The notes: generated by a model not told the origin, from the letters alone. A stretch of DNA of 64,000 nucleotides from Caballeronia sordidicola (GCF_000729995.1 NZ_JNFG01000005.1:124001-188000), one strand, 5' to 3'. Counted from the stretch's first letter, positions 45,785 to 56,414 are shown. Numbers and translations: made by a program.

Positions 45785-45792
45785 TCGGTCAT
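45721..45792 (-). pseudogene. 5' fragment of an unidentified gene
   Basis: MTDYKTNTLVVAAFGIAV, followed by a stop five residues later, begins at 45792 behind a strong RBS (GGAGA seven bases upstream). The frame runs into the AraC remnant, so this looks like the N-terminal stub of another gene cut at the same break near 45740. Identity unknown. Confidence 0.35.
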
Positions 45793-45813
45793 ACGTTTTT
45801 CTCCGACATTAAA

Positions 45814-45837
45814 AGAGAGCAGCGAAGAGAGCAGCGA
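45814..45837. repeat. Short tandem repeat
   Basis: AGAGAGCAGCGA occurs twice in a row without mismatch, in the leader of the fragment above. Small, but a possible trace of the rearrangement here. Confidence 0.5.
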
Positions 45838-46048
45838 TCTAACGAAATAGCGACAAAGCTCATCCTCGTGCAATGCCAGCGACGCTGACGAGGGTGAGTC
45901 AAGGCACACTCAGCATACGAATCGAAGTCAGCGAAAGATTGCACAGTCTTGCGCCATTTGGTCTCGGATTGCGATCTGCACGCGAGAGACCAGCGGTTCG
46001 AACAAACCGGCGGAAAACGGCTTCAATTGGCCAAGAGGGTCGGTGAAT

Positions 46049-48268
46049 ATGAAATCAGCTCGTCTCCAGTCGATAACCCGCGACGCTACCGGCGCCCTTG
46101 CCGGCGCGTTGACCGTCGTTCCCATCATCCTCAGTTGTGGCGCGGTGCTGTACGAAAGCATGGGGGCAGCCTGGGTGACGGCCGGCATATCGGCTGCCTT
46201 TGTCGCGGCGGTGGTGGCGGCCATCGTCACGGCACTGCTGGGCCGTGCGCCGTTGCACATGAATTCACCGAAGACCACGCATGCCGCCATTTTGTCGGGG
46301 CTGATCGCAAGCGTGGCGACGGATCCATCGTTTGCCGCCGTAAACGCCGGCGGGGGAGCCGCGCTTATCCTGGTAGCGGCGACCGCATTGCTGGTTGCCG
46401 GCATCGTTCAGACGATTCTGGGTGCCTCTCGCCTCGGCTTGCTCGTCAAGTTTGTTCCGTATCCAGTTCTTGCCGGCTTCATCAACGGGTTCGCGATCCA
46501 GATCATCCTGAATCAATTACCCCGCGCGCTGGATATCGATGGGCCGGAAGAACTGCTGCGGGCGTTGAACGGCACGGTGCCGATCAACTGGTGGGCGTTG
46601 GGCTTCGCCCTCGTGTCCGGTGCATTCGTCATCCTGGCGAAAAAGAGAAGCGGGCCTGTTCCCGCGGCATTGATCGGCCTCTTTGCGGGGACCGCACTTC
46701 AGATGCTGTGCTTGCGGCTTGTTCCAGATGAGAACCTGGGCGCAACGATTGGAGCGCTGCCGCCCGGCATACCGCTGATCCTGCGCATGACCGACATCCT
46801 CAACTTCGTCAGCTCCGCGGGCTTTCGCAATCATGCCGCGGTGATACTTGCGACCGGCATCACGATCGCACTCGTGTCGTCTATCCAGTCGCTGCTGAGC
46901 ATCTCGAGCACCGAACAACTCTTCGGGGCGCGCCATAACAGTAATCGCGAACTGGTCGTGCAAGGCGTCTCGAACATTGCGTCAGCTTTGTTTGGCGGCG
47001 CGCCGAGCGGCGGATCGCCCAACATTACCCGCATCGTCCATGCAAGCGGAGGACGTACCGGTGCGGCCAACCTTGGGTACGCGTGCGTGCTGCTGGCGCT
47101 GTCCTATGGGTTGAACCGCGTCGTCGGTCAGATTCCGCTCTCGGTCATGGCCGGCGTGGTGATCGTGACGAGCGCGGAGGCGATGGACAAGTGGACGCAT
47201 CAACTGCTGCTCGCCGTGGGTTATGGCGGCCATTCTTCGACCCGCTGGGAGATTTTTCTTAACCTGGCGATGGTGCTTGTCGTGACCGCGCTAGTCGTCT
47301 TTACCAGCGTACTGGTTGCGCTCGGTGTGGGTTTCGCCGCTGCGTTGATCGCGTTCATCTACCGCTCGAATGCGCAGATGATCCGGCGCATACAGCACGC
47401 CACGCAGCTTCGTTCCAGAACGCGACGCTCGCGTGCTTCGCTTGAAGCGCTCGGCCAGCACGGTCGCCGGATTGCTATCGTCGAACTTGACGGTCCACTT
47501 TTCTTTGGCTCGGCGGAGAGGGTGGAGCGAGTGGTCGGCGATGAATTATCCAGTAGCGACTGGGTGTTGCTCGACCTGAAACGCATCAGCCATTTCGACA
47601 GTAGCGGCGTATTGATGTTGAAGCGACTCGATGAACTGCTGGTCAGGTCCGGCCGGCGCCTGTTTTTTGCGCCGCTTCTTGCCGGTGGGCGCCGCAGAAA
47701 GTTTCTGGCGGAATGGGGGCTGACGAAGCCGGAAGCCGAGTTGCGCGTATTCGAAAGCACGGACGTCGCGCTATCGCAGGCTGAAGACGAACTGCTCGAT
47801 ACGTTGGCCGCTCAGGAAAGCGATCAGGAAATCGACCTTGCGGCTTGTCCGGTGACGCACGGGATGAACGATGACGAGCGAGCGCTGCTGTTGAGCCTGG
47901 CGACACGCAGGTCATTTGCAGCGGGCGAGGTTGTGATCGGACGCGAGGACCCGCGTGGCGGTTTGTTGTTGCTGACGCAAGGCCGGCTGAGTGCCTTCTG
48001 GGAAAGAGACGGGAAGGCGTTGCGTACGGCCAGTTACCGGGCCGGCATGGCGCTCGGTGAACTACCGTTGATGCTGGAGCGGCAGCGCCTGTTGAAGCTC
48101 GTGGCCGATACGCCCGCGGTCTTGTTGGAGCTATCGTCGGACGCGCTCGAACAATTGCGCACGACGATGCCGGGCCTTGACGCGAAAATGATGCGGAATC
48201 TCAGTAACGAAATCGGCTATCGCCTCTGCGACCTGCTGGAGACGATAAGAGATCTCGAGGGCGATTGA
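46049..48268 (+). CDS. SulP-family anion transporter with STAS and CRP-like domains
   Basis: A 739-residue protein: SulP membrane domain (about 1-440; NSPKTTHAAILSGLIAS, GGAPSGGSPNITRI), STAS domain (about 460-570; VELDGPLFFGSAERVE, ISHFDSSGVLML) and a C-terminal cyclic-nucleotide-binding-like fold (about 610-735; FAAGEVVIGREDPRGGLLLL). The CRP-like part lacks the usual cNMP phosphate-binding Arg-x-Ala. Most bacterial SulP proteins end after STAS near 550 residues. Transports sulfate, bicarbonate or carboxylates; the substrate is open. ATG 46049 is nine bases after GAGGG; GTG 46043 is the alternative. Confidence 0.88.
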   Translation: MKSARLQSITRDATGALAGALTVVPIILSCGAVLYESMGAAWVTAGISAAFVAAVVAAIVTALLGRAPLHMNSPKTTHAAILSGLIASVATDPSFAAVNAGGGAALILVAATALLVAGIVQTILGASRLGLLVKFVPYPVLAGFINGFAIQIILNQLPRALDIDGPEELLRALNGTVPINWWALGFALVSGAFVILAKKRSGPVPAALIGLFAGTALQMLCLRLVPDENLGATIGALPPGIPLILRMTDILNFVSSAGFRNHAAVILATGITIALVSSIQSLLSISSTEQLFGARHNSNRELVVQGVSNIASALFGGAPSGGSPNITRIVHASGGRTGAANLGYACVLLALSYGLNRVVGQIPLSVMAGVVIVTSAEAMDKWTHQLLLAVGYGGHSSTRWEIFLNLAMVLVVTALVVFTSVLVALGVGFAAALIAFIYRSNAQMIRRIQHATQLRSRTRRSRASLEALGQHGRRIAIVELDGPLFFGSAERVERVVGDELSSSDWVLLDLKRISHFDSSGVLMLKRLDELLVRSGRRLFFAPLLAGGRRRKFLAEWGLTKPEAELRVFESTDVALSQAEDELLDTLAAQESDQEIDLAACPVTHGMNDDERALLLSLATRRSFAAGEVVIGREDPRGGLLLLTQGRLSAFWERDGKALRTASYRAGMALGELPLMLERQRLLKLVADTPAVLLELSSDALEQLRTTMPGLDAKMMRNLSNEIGYRLCDLLETIRDLEGD

Positions 48269-48316
48269 GCGGTGCACTGCCTCTAGCCATTTCTCCGGCT
48301 CACACCCTGTCGAAAA

Positions 48317-48336
48317 TACTGTATGGGTGTACAGTG
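48317..48336. promoter_or_regulatory. LexA (SOS) box
   Basis: TACTGTATGGGTGTACAGTG contains a perfect CTGT-N8-ACAG core. It is 120 bases before the double-UvrA start and downstream of the SulP stop. It implies LexA repression and SOS induction of the uvrA-like gene. Confidence 0.85.
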
Positions 48337-48455
48337 TCGACTTCATCGGCCGTTATCTCGCTAATGCGTGTCGGACGGCGGCTCTCAAGCGCGAGCCACG
48401 CTTCGCTTAAGCGTCAGTGGCGGACGATCTAACTCATTGAACCGGTTAGGAAAAA

Positions 48456-51400
48456 TTGGCATCCAACAACGCAATCCGCATTCGCGGTGCTCGCCAGCAC
48501 AATCTCAAGAACATCGATCTGGACCTTCATACGGGTCAGATGACCGTGGTGACCGGCCCTTCGGGCTCGGGCAAATCGAGCCTCGTGTTCGATACGCTCT
48601 ACGCCGAAGGCCAGCGTCGCTACGTCGAAACGTTCAGCGCTTATGCGCGGCAATTTCTCGACCGGATGGACCGTCCGCAGGTGGATCGCGTGGACGGCGT
48701 GCCGCCGGCAATCGCCATCGACCAGACCAATCCGGTGCGCAGTTCGCGCTCGACCGTCGGCACGATGACCGAGCTGAACGATCACCTGAAGCTGTTCTAT
48801 GCACGCGCCGCCGAGCTCTTCGATAAAAAGACCTCGCATCAGGTCCGGCATGACACGCCGGAGACCATCTACGTCGAATTGCTTGAGCGCACGAAGGCGA
48901 ATGATCCGCGCATCGCGATCACGTTTCCGGTGGAACTGCCCGAGTCCGCGAGCGACGACGAAGTCGCGCAGTGGCTGTCGGCCAGCGGCTATACGCGCGT
49001 GCAGGCAAAGCGGCACGTGGACGGCCGGCAGATGCTCGACGTGGTGGCAGACAGATTCCGCTTGCAGAAGACGGAGCGCTCGCGGGCGCTGGAAGCTATC
49101 GAAGGCGCGTTGCTGCGCGGCACGGGCCGCGTGAATGTCTACGTGCTGCCGGAGCCGGGTGAGGAAACGCCTGAAGGAAACGACGTGCCAACGTGGCGCT
49201 TCTCCACCGGCCTGCACAGCCCGGAAAGCGACATCCGCTACGCCGATCCGCAACCCGCGTTGTTCTCGTTCAACTCGGCGTATGGCGCGTGCGAAACGTG
49301 TCGTGGCTTCGGCCGGGTGATCGGCGTTGATCTCGGTCTCGTGATTCCCGATGAACGCAAGACGCTGCGCGAGGGCGCGGTCAAGACGCTGCAGACACCC
49401 GCTTGGAAAGAGAATCAGGACGACCTGCTGCGCTATGGCGCGAAGGCCGGCATTCGCCTTGGGGTGCCCTGGAGTGAGCTCACGCAAAAAGAACGCGACT
49501 GGGTGATCGGCGGCTCGCCCGACTGGTCCGGCAAGTGGCAAAACCAGTGGTACGGCGTGCAGCGTTTCTTCGATTACCTCGAATCGAAGGCGTACAAGAT
49601 GCACATTCGTGTGTTGCTGTCGAAATATCGCAGCTATACGAAATGTCCGACCTGCGAGGGCGCGCGCCTCAAGACTGAAGCGCTGCTGTGGCGTCTCGGC
49701 ACGAAGGAGCAAGCGGACGCCGTGCTGAAGCCGGCCGATCGTTTTCTACCGGCCGGCGTGGAGTGGACGCGTGCGCAGCTCGAAGCACTGCCGGGTCTCA
49801 CGCTGCACGATCTGATGCTGATGCCGATCGACCGCATTCGCCGCTTCTTCGATTCGCTGACGTTGCCAAGCACGCTGCTCGACGACGCGCTCAAGCTCCT
49901 GCACAACGAAGTGCGCACGCGCCTGAAATATCTCTGCGATGTCGGCATCGGTTATCTCACGCTCGATCGCCAAAGCCGGACGCTGTCCGGCGGTGAAGTC
50001 CAGCGGATCAACCTGACGACAGCACTCGGTACGTCGCTCGTGAACACGCTGTTCGTGCTCGATGAACCCAGCATCGGCTTGCATCCGCGCGATCTGAATC
50101 GCATTGTCGAAGCCATGCACCGCTTGCGCGATGCGGGTAATACGCTCGTGGTGGTGGAGCACGATCCGTCGGTGATGCTCGCGGCGGATCGTCTTATCGA
50201 CATGGGTCCGGGACCGGGTGAACGCGGCGGGCAGATTGTGTACGACGGACCGCCGAACGAAATCGAACATAGCGACACGCTGACGGGCGCGTACCTCGGC
50301 GGCCGCAAGCACGTGGCGCATGCATCGAACTGGCAGCGCCGCGCGGTCGATGCAAAGACGCCGCGGCTCGTGCTCGAAGGCGCGACCGAACACAACCTGC
50401 GCGATGTCACGGTCGAGATCCCGCTGCAGCGTCTGGTGTGCGTGACGGGTGTATCGGGGTCGGGTAAATCGACGCTGATCCAGGACGTGCTCGCCCCCGC
50501 GTTGCAGCGTCATTTCGGCAAGGCGACCGAATCGCCGGGCGCATTCCGCGCGCTAAAGGGTGCTGATGCCCTGAGCGAAGTGATCTTCGTCGATCAGTCA
50601 CCGATCGGCCGCACGGCGCGCTCGAATCCGGCGAGTTACGTTGGCGCATTCGACGAGATTCGCAAGCTGTTTGCAAAAGCGCCGCTGGCTGCGCAACGCG
50701 GTTATAGCGCAGGCATGTTCAGCTTTAATTCCGGCGATGGCCGTTGTCCGACTTGCGGCGGTTCGGGCTTCGAACACGTCGAGATGCAGTTCCTGAGCGA
50801 CGTCTATTTGCGTTGCCCGGATTGCGATGGACGCCGCTATCGGGCCGAAATCCTGGACGTGCAGATCGAGCGCGACGGCAAGTCGCTCAGCGTGGCGGAC
50901 GTGCTCGACCTGACCGTGAGCGAAGCCGTTGCGTGCTTTGCGAAAGACAAGGAAGTGCTGCGGGTGTTGCAGCCGATTGTCGACGTTGGACTGGAATATG
51001 TGAAGCTGGGACAACCGGTCCCCACACTCTCAGGCGGTGAAGCGCAGCGCCTGAAGCTGGCGGGCTTTCTGGCTGAAACGGCACAGGCGAGCGGCAACCT
51101 GCCGGGCCGCCTGTTCATGTTCGACGAGCCGACGACGGGCCTGCATTTCGACGATATCGCGAAGCTGATGCAGGCGCTAAGACGTCTGCTGGAACGTGGC
51201 CATTCGCTGATCGTGATCGAACACAACCTCGACGTGATCCGCGCAGCCGACTGGATCATCGATCTCGGTCCGGAAGGTGGCGATGCGGGCGGGTTGGTTG
51301 TCTGCGTCGGCACGCCGGACGATGTTTCGGCATGCGAACAATCGCATACCGGAAAGGCCTTGCTCGACTATGAAGAGGCTATGGCGCCCGGCGCGGCCCA

Positions 51401-54290
51401 GAAGCGCGCAGCGGGCGTTCCGCTGCAACTGGCAGCCGAAGTCGCGGCCGCGCGGCGCGCGTTGCAGGGTGAAGACGTGGTGCGGATTGTCAACGCGCGC
51501 GAGCACAACCTGAAGTCGCTCGACGTCGATATCCCGCACGGCAAGTTCAACGTGATCACGGGCGTATCGGGCTCGGGCAAGTCCACATTAGCGTTCGATA
51601 TTCTTTTCCACGAAGGTCAGCGCCGGTACCTTGAATCGCTGAACGCGTACGCGCGTTCGATCGTTCAACCGGCCGGACGTCCGGAAGTGGACGCCGTCTA
51701 TGGCATTCCGCCGACCGTTGCCATCGAGCAGCGTTTATCGCGTGGCGGCCGTAAAAGCACGGTCGCGACCACGTCGGAAGTCTGGCATTTCCTGCGGCTC
51801 TTGTATGTGAAGCTGGGCATCCAGCATTGCATCCACGACGGCGCGCCGGTCACGGCGCAGAGCCCTGAATCGATCGTCGCGCAGATCATGCGGGATTTCA
51901 AAGGCCAGCATATCGGCTTGCTCGCACCGCTCGTGGTGAACCGTAAGGGCATTTACACGGACCTCGCGAAGTGGGCGAAGACACGCGGTCATACGCATCT
52001 GCGCGTGGATGGCGAGTTCCTTCCCGTCGATCCGTGGCCGAAGATCGATCGCTTCAAGGAGCACACCATCGAGCTGCCGGTCGGCGATCTGACCGTCAGC
52101 GCGAACGATGAAGCCACGCTGAAAGCGATGCTTCTGGAGACGCTCGAACTCGGCAAGGGCGTGATGCATTTGCTTGCTCCGCTTGACGATTTGCATGGTG
52201 CGTTGAACGGCGGCAAGAAGGGGACGAAGCACGTTGGCGAGATACGGGTGTTCTCGACGAAACGCGCGTGTCCGGTCTGCGGCACGAGCTACCCCGAACT
52301 CGATCCGCGCATGTTCTCGTACAACAGCAAACACGGCTGGTGCCACACCTGCGTGGGCACGGGCGTCACGCTCACGCGCGAGCAGCGCGAAGTCTACGAC
52401 GACACTGTGCTCTCCGACGATGGCCGTGGCCGCGAGCAGACGATTCCATCGGCGCAACAGGAACCGGATGATGTCGGCGACCAGCCTTGCCCGGATTGCA
52501 ACGGCACACGCCTGAATGAAGTCGCGCGGGCAGTCACATTCGGCGATCAGCCGATAACGGAAGTCGGCCGCTGGACGGTCAGCGCCACGCGCGGCTGGAT
52601 CAAGAAGCTGAAGCTCAAGGGCCGGGACGCGGATATTGCCCGCGACGTGGTCAGTGAAATCGAAGGCCGCTTGCTGTTCCTCGAAGAAGTCGGCCTGGGT
52701 TATCTGAGCCTGGATCGTGCTGCACCCACGCTCTCGGGCGGCGAAGCGCAACGTATTCGCCTTGCCGCGCAACTCGGCAGCAACTTGCAGGGCGTGTGTT
52801 ATGTGCTGGATGAGCCGACCATCGGTCTGCATCCGCGCGACAACAAGATCCTGCTGGACGCGCTGAAGAAACTCGGCGACAAGGGCAACACGCTGGTGGT
52901 GGTGGAGCACGACGAGGACACGATTCGCCGTGCGGATCACATCATCGATATCGGTCCGGGGGCGGGGAAACGCGGTGGTACGGTCGTGGCGCAAGGCGGC
53001 GTGGCCGATCTCGCGGCGCAGCCGGATTCGCTGACGGGCCAGTATCTGGCGAACCCGATCCAGCATCCGTTGCAGGCGCGTCGCGATGTAAAAACCGCGA
53101 CTGCCAAGCGCGCCGCGATCCCCGAGAACTGGCTCACCGTTCACGGCGCGACGCTGCACAACCTGCGCAACGTCACCGCGAGCATGCCGCTCGGCCGCCT
53201 GATCGCCGTCACGGGCGTAAGCGGTTCCGGCAAGTCCACGCTCGCGCGTGACGTGCTGATGACCAATCTGCTCGATGCCGTCGGCCGCTCGGTGTTGTCG
53301 TCGCCGGCGACCCGCCGCGCACGCAAGACCGCACAAGCCGACATGCCCGCGCGCAACCGGTCGAGCGTGTTGTCACGTGAGGCGCCGCGCGCAAAGTTCG
53401 ATGTCACGCATCGCTGGCAGGGTTGCACGGAAGTGACCGGGTTCGAGACCATCGACCGTGTATTGGAAGTGGACCAGACGCCGATCGGCAAGACGCCGCG
53501 CTCGTGTCCGGCGACTTATATCGGCATGTGGGACACCATCCGCAAGCTGTTCGCGGACACGCTGGAAGCCCGCGCTCGCGGTTACACGCCGTCGCGTTTC
53601 TCGTTCAACACCGGCGACGGCCGCTGCCCGGCGTGCGAAGGTCAGGGCGTGCGCACCATCGCGATGAGCTTCCTGCCCGACGTCAAAGTGCCGTGCGACG
53701 TCTGCCATGGTCAGCGCTTCAATCCGGAAACGCTGGCGGTGACATGGCGCGGCAAGAACATTGGTGAAGTGCTGACAATGGAAATCGACGAGGCCGTCGA
53801 GTTCTTCTCCGCGATGACAAGCATCTCGCATCCGCTGCAACTGATGAAGGACGTGGGGCTGGGTTACCTGACGCTCGGGCAGCCATCGCCCACGTTGTCA
53901 GGCGGTGAAGCGCAGCGGATCAAGCTGGTGACGGAGTTGTCGAAGGTCAGGGACGATATCGGCCGGCGCGGACAGAAGGCGCCGCATACGCTGTATGTGC
54001 TCGACGAGCCTACCGTCGGCCTGCACATGGCCGACGTCGCGAAGCTGATTCGCGTGCTGCACCGGTTGGTCGACGGCGGGCATTCGGTGGTGGTGATCGA
54101 GCATGATCTGGATGTGATCGCCGAAGCCGACTGGGTGATCGATCTCGGGCCAGAGGGCGGCACGGAAGGCGGCGCGATCGTGGCCGCGACCGATCCGGAT
54201 ACGCTTTCGAAGAATCCAAGAAGTCACACGGGCGCGGCGCTGCGGCCTGTGCTTGAGCGTGGGACAGAGACGGCCGAGGCGGTTCAGTAA
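48456..54290 (+). CDS. Double-length UvrA-family excinuclease ATPase
   Basis: A 1944-residue protein equal to two fused UvrA proteins with four ABC ATPase modules. Walker A motifs lie near residues 34 (GPSGSGKSS), 664, 1036 and 1587 (GVSGSGKST); each has an LSGGE-QR signature. Zinc-finger CxxC pairs occur in both halves (CPTCGG with CPDCDG; CPACEG with CDVCHG). UvrA recognises bulky DNA damage and loads UvrB. Standard UvrA is about 950 residues, and a housekeeping copy is expected elsewhere. The start is TTG after AGGA; an in-frame stop lies just upstream. LexA box present. Confidence 0.93.
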   Translation: MASNNAIRIRGARQHNLKNIDLDLHTGQMTVVTGPSGSGKSSLVFDTLYAEGQRRYVETFSAYARQFLDRMDRPQVDRVDGVPPAIAIDQTNPVRSSRSTVGTMTELNDHLKLFYARAAELFDKKTSHQVRHDTPETIYVELLERTKANDPRIAITFPVELPESASDDEVAQWLSASGYTRVQAKRHVDGRQMLDVVADRFRLQKTERSRALEAIEGALLRGTGRVNVYVLPEPGEETPEGNDVPTWRFSTGLHSPESDIRYADPQPALFSFNSAYGACETCRGFGRVIGVDLGLVIPDERKTLREGAVKTLQTPAWKENQDDLLRYGAKAGIRLGVPWSELTQKERDWVIGGSPDWSGKWQNQWYGVQRFFDYLESKAYKMHIRVLLSKYRSYTKCPTCEGARLKTEALLWRLGTKEQADAVLKPADRFLPAGVEWTRAQLEALPGLTLHDLMLMPIDRIRRFFDSLTLPSTLLDDALKLLHNEVRTRLKYLCDVGIGYLTLDRQSRTLSGGEVQRINLTTALGTSLVNTLFVLDEPSIGLHPRDLNRIVEAMHRLRDAGNTLVVVEHDPSVMLAADRLIDMGPGPGERGGQIVYDGPPNEIEHSDTLTGAYLGGRKHVAHASNWQRRAVDAKTPRLVLEGATEHNLRDVTVEIPLQRLVCVTGVSGSGKSTLIQDVLAPALQRHFGKATESPGAFRALKGADALSEVIFVDQSPIGRTARSNPASYVGAFDEIRKLFAKAPLAAQRGYSAGMFSFNSGDGRCPTCGGSGFEHVEMQFLSDVYLRCPDCDGRRYRAEILDVQIERDGKSLSVADVLDLTVSEAVACFAKDKEVLRVLQPIVDVGLEYVKLGQPVPTLSGGEAQRLKLAGFLAETAQASGNLPGRLFMFDEPTTGLHFDDIAKLMQALRRLLERGHSLIVIEHNLDVIRAADWIIDLGPEGGDAGGLVVCVGTPDDVSACEQSHTGKALLDYEEAMAPGAAQKRAAGVPLQLAAEVAAARRALQGEDVVRIVNAREHNLKSLDVDIPHGKFNVITGVSGSGKSTLAFDILFHEGQRRYLESLNAYARSIVQPAGRPEVDAVYGIPPTVAIEQRLSRGGRKSTVATTSEVWHFLRLLYVKLGIQHCIHDGAPVTAQSPESIVAQIMRDFKGQHIGLLAPLVVNRKGIYTDLAKWAKTRGHTHLRVDGEFLPVDPWPKIDRFKEHTIELPVGDLTVSANDEATLKAMLLETLELGKGVMHLLAPLDDLHGALNGGKKGTKHVGEIRVFSTKRACPVCGTSYPELDPRMFSYNSKHGWCHTCVGTGVTLTREQREVYDDTVLSDDGRGREQTIPSAQQEPDDVGDQPCPDCNGTRLNEVARAVTFGDQPITEVGRWTVSATRGWIKKLKLKGRDADIARDVVSEIEGRLLFLEEVGLGYLSLDRAAPTLSGGEAQRIRLAAQLGSNLQGVCYVLDEPTIGLHPRDNKILLDALKKLGDKGNTLVVVEHDEDTIRRADHIIDIGPGAGKRGGTVVAQGGVADLAAQPDSLTGQYLANPIQHPLQARRDVKTATAKRAAIPENWLTVHGATLHNLRNVTASMPLGRLIAVTGVSGSGKSTLARDVLMTNLLDAVGRSVLSSPATRRARKTAQADMPARNRSSVLSREAPRAKFDVTHRWQGCTEVTGFETIDRVLEVDQTPIGKTPRSCPATYIGMWDTIRKLFADTLEARARGYTPSRFSFNTGDGRCPACEGQGVRTIAMSFLPDVKVPCDVCHGQRFNPETLAVTWRGKNIGEVLTMEIDEAVEFFSAMTSISHPLQLMKDVGLGYLTLGQPSPTLSGGEAQRIKLVTELSKVRDDIGRRGQKAPHTLYVLDEPTVGLHMADVAKLIRVLHRLVDGGHSVVVIEHDLDVIAEADWVIDLGPEGGTEGGAIVAATDPDTLSKNPRSHTGAALRPVLERGTETAEAVQ

Positions 54291-54733
54291 GTCTTGTAGG
54301 GCAGGAACTTGCCTGATAACACCACGTTGACCCGGTCCCCTTTGGGATCGGGTTCGCGCTGGATATCCATCGAAAAATCGATTGCGCTCATGATCCCATC
54401 GCCGAATTCCTCGTGGATCAGTTCCTTGATGGTGCCCCCGTAAACGCTCACTATTTCGTACCATCGATAGATCAGGGGATCGGTCGGGACGGCGCTCGGC
54501 AGCGAGCCTTTATAGGGCACAATCTGTAGCCAAGCGACGGCTTCATCGGAGAGGTCGAAGAGGCCACCAACCACTTCGGCATGTGCTTTGGAGAACGTCA
54601 TCTGCCCGAGGCAGCCTGCCGTTACCCATTCCTTGCTCAAGCCGACTTTCTCCGCCACGTCGGCCCATTTCAGCCCCTTGCTGACCTTGGCGGCGAGAAT
54701 CAAGCGAGTCACTTCGCTGCGATCTGAAATCAT
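54284..54733 (-). CDS. cynS: Cyanase (cyanate hydratase)
   Basis: A 149-residue cyanase: cyanate plus bicarbonate gives ammonia and CO2 via carbamate. Catalytic residues Arg90 (YRWYEI), Glu93 and Ser116 (GIMSAIDFSMD) align with Arg96, Glu99 and Ser122 of the E. coli enzyme. The N-terminal helix-turn-helix-like domain is intact. ATG 54733 lies eight bases after AAGGAG. Its stop overlaps the uvrA-like stop by 7 bases, tail to tail. No cynT, cynX or cynR neighbours are seen. Confidence 0.95.
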   Translation of the reverse strand: MISDRSEVTRLILAAKVSKGLKWADVAEKVGLSKEWVTAGCLGQMTFSKAHAEVVGGLFDLSDEAVAWLQIVPYKGSLPSAVPTDPLIYRWYEIVSVYGGTIKELIHEEFGDGIMSAIDFSMDIQREPDPKGDRVNVVLSGKFLPYKTY

Positions 54734-54824
54734 TCGGGTCACTCCTTGAGGGTGGTTTCAAACGAGTGTATCGGCCAATCGCGCGGCTGGCTGGTGGACA
54801 AAAAAACTGCGGAAGACGCAAACG

Positions 54825-55229
54825 ATGACTAACCCTATCGCCGATCTGAACACGCTGCTTGCATCCATGTCGCCCGAACTTCAGCCGGGCGTGTTCGTGT
54901 ATGCAAGCGTGCCTTTTAGCCATGACCTTGGGGATATTGTCCCGCTTGCGACGTTCCGGGAGCGCGAAGGGCTGACGATTATCGTGGAAGAGGGCGAGGC
55001 ATCGAGAGCGGGCATTGAGCCCTTATTCCGTGCGGCCTGGATCACGCTCACCGTCCACTCTGACCTTCAGGCAGTCGGCTTGACGGCAGCCTTCGCCACC
55101 GCGCTCGGCAGGGCAAACATCAGTTGCAATGTGGTTGCGGGGGCGTACCACGATCACATCTTCGTGCCGATCGAATCGGCGGATGCCGCCATGGCTGCGC
55201 TGCAACGGCTTCAGCGCAATGGGCTGTAG
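54825..55229 (+). CDS. ACT-domain protein
   Basis: A 134-residue protein with two ACT-like halves of the DUF2241/ACT_7 type (LTIIVEEGEASRAGIEP; ITLTVHSDLQAVGLTAAFAT, NISCNVVAGAYHDHIFVPIE). Such proteins may sense amino acids, but none of this type has a settled role. Divergent from cynS with a 91-bp gap. Confidence 0.82.
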   Translation: MTNPIADLNTLLASMSPELQPGVFVYASVPFSHDLGDIVPLATFREREGLTIIVEEGEASRAGIEPLFRAAWITLTVHSDLQAVGLTAAFATALGRANISCNVVAGAYHDHIFVPIESADAAMAALQRLQRNGL

Positions 55230-55326
55230 ATGTTTGCTCGCGATGGTGGACGGGGTTGGGGACGGTGGTTCGGGTTGGGACGAGTTGCCAGGTTCCAGGG
55301 TTAGTGGTCAGAGTCATTGACGGCCC

Positions 55327-55420
55327 GGTCGAACTTCGCGTCGGCCGCGTGCGGTGTTGATTACGCGCCGCAGCGCTGAGGCGTGGGAACGGCATTTCGA
55401 GAAGTATGCCGCGAACGATG
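55327..55420. repeat. 94-bp direct repeat, copy 1
   Basis: Shares GGTCGAACTTCGC, GTGTTGATTACGCGCCGC and GCGTGGGA with the copy at 56007-56100, in the same order and spacing. It lies 3' of the first small islet gene. Confidence 0.75.
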
Positions 55421-55494
55421 ACAGCGCCAGCAACGCGGCTAGACCCCGCCCACGCCGCTACCGACGAACAAAGGGCGCGGTGTAGGCCGATGCT

Positions 55495-55776
55495 TTAATC
55501 GCTTGGTGGTGTGTCTTGTGCGTCCGCGTGCTTCGTTACCGTAATCATCGGGGTTAGCTCTGGTTGCGATGCCGCAAGCAGGCGAAACACCAAGCCGCCG
55601 ATACTCCGAGCGACCTCGTCATCGAGTCTAAAATTTGAATCTGCGAGTGGCCACGGATTGACAAGTGCCTGACTCATAAGAGCGTCGGCTGACGTGCGTG
55701 GGACGGTGCATATATTGAAGCTCTGACTGTCTTCATCGAACGTGATTAACACCACCCTCGGCTTGCGCGTGGTCAA
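55495..55776 (-). CDS. Small islet protein 1 (putative immunity protein)
   Basis: A 93-residue unrecognised protein. It is paralogous to the protein encoded at 56103: both have a short beta-rich start, then LDDEVARSIGG (LDDEFARRIGA in the other) and PELTPMI (PELKAII) before an acidic, proline-rich tail. The start is TTG at 55776, seven bases after AAAGGAG. Duplicated small genes next to a putative toxin are typical of immunity proteins; the role is inferred from context only. Confidence 0.6.
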   Translation of the reverse strand: MTTRKPRVVLITFDEDSQSFNICTVPRTSADALMSQALVNPWPLADSNFRLDDEVARSIGGLVFRLLAASQPELTPMITVTKHADAQDTPPSD

Positions 55777-55907
55777 AATATCTCTCCTTTACCTGCCAAA
55801 AAGCGGCCTAAACGATCCGCCGCGCGTTCCTCGCACATGCCCCATGAGGACGATTGAGTCGCACGCCACGCGCTGCACTCTTCCATATCCAGAGTTGCTT
55901 GGCGTCA

Positions 55908-55990
55908 TTAATAACCCCTCCATTGGTGGTATCTATCGAAAGCGTTTTGTTTGCATAACGTCGTCATGCGTGCGCCGCCCATATGAAAAG
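55908..55990 (-). pseudogene. C-terminal remnant of the islet toxin-like gene
   Basis: The minus-strand frame reads GGARMTTLCKQNAFDRYHQW then RGY and stop. The intact gene reads GGARATALCKQNAFDRYQQC then RGY and stop. The remnant is followed by TAATG as in the intact locus. This marks a duplicated or displaced toxin-tail plus immunity module. Confidence 0.8.
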
Positions 55991-56006
55991 CGAGCGGTGA
56001 CCGCAC

Positions 56007-56100
56007 GGTCGAACTTCGCACTGGGCGTGAAAGGTGTTGATTACGCGCCGCCGCGCCGAAGCGTGGGATCGGCGATGTGAGAAGGATCCCGCGACGATGA
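56007..56100. repeat. 94-bp direct repeat, copy 2
   Basis: Copy of the repeat at 55327-55420, offset by exactly 680 bp. It lies immediately 3' of the second small islet gene. Confidence 0.75.
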
Positions 56101-56102
56101 TT

Positions 56103-56414
56103 CTACTCGGGCGACGGGCTAGCGGTGGGCGTGCGTGGAATAGGTTCATTAGTTGTGTTTATAATCGCTTTCAGTTCTGGATATGAGAGCGCCAACGCGT
56201 TAAGGATACCCGCGCCGATGCGCCGCGCGAACTCATCGTCTAGCAAATATCCGTGATCGCCCCGCGCTGCGACTTCATCAAAAAAAACCGGATACTTCAG
56301 CGCATGTGCGATGACGTTTTCGACCTCGACGCGCTTAACTTGATACAACGAAATCGATTCATCGTCGGGCGAAAAATCGACTAGGACACTTCGTATCGGG
56401 TGAGATGGGCTCAT
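56103..56414 (-). CDS. Small islet protein 2 (putative immunity protein)
   Basis: A 103-residue paralogue of small protein 1 (LDDEFARRIGAGIL, SYPELKAIINTT). ATG 56414 overlaps the stop of the 304-residue gene as TAATG, so the two are translationally coupled; this start also fits the paralogue better than the longer frame from 56462. Coupling to a toxin-like gene fits an immunity role. No family recognised. Confidence 0.65.
   Translation of the reverse strand: MSPSHPIRSVLVDFSPDDESISLYQVKRVEVENVIAHALKYPVFFDEVAARGDHGYLLDDEFARRIGAGILNALALSYPELKAIINTTNEPIPRTPTASPSPE

Larger units (their letters stand above)
55777..56102. other. Non-coding stretch with toxin remnant and repeat
   Basis: No intact gene. 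It contains the C-terminal remnant of the 304-residue islet protein (55908-55990) and the second 94-bp repeat (56007-56100). Immediately after the remnant stop a TAATG start opens a frame beginning MTPSN, which resembles the start of small protein 2 (MSPSH) and then diverges. Confidence 0.6.

Noticed and set aside
51735..53336. 533-codon minus-strand frame opposite the uvrA-like gene, and other long antisense frames there (e.g. 48429-49712)
   Set aside because: They mirror a strongly supported coding frame in GC-rich DNA and show low-complexity Arg/His/Gln-rich translations without family motifs.
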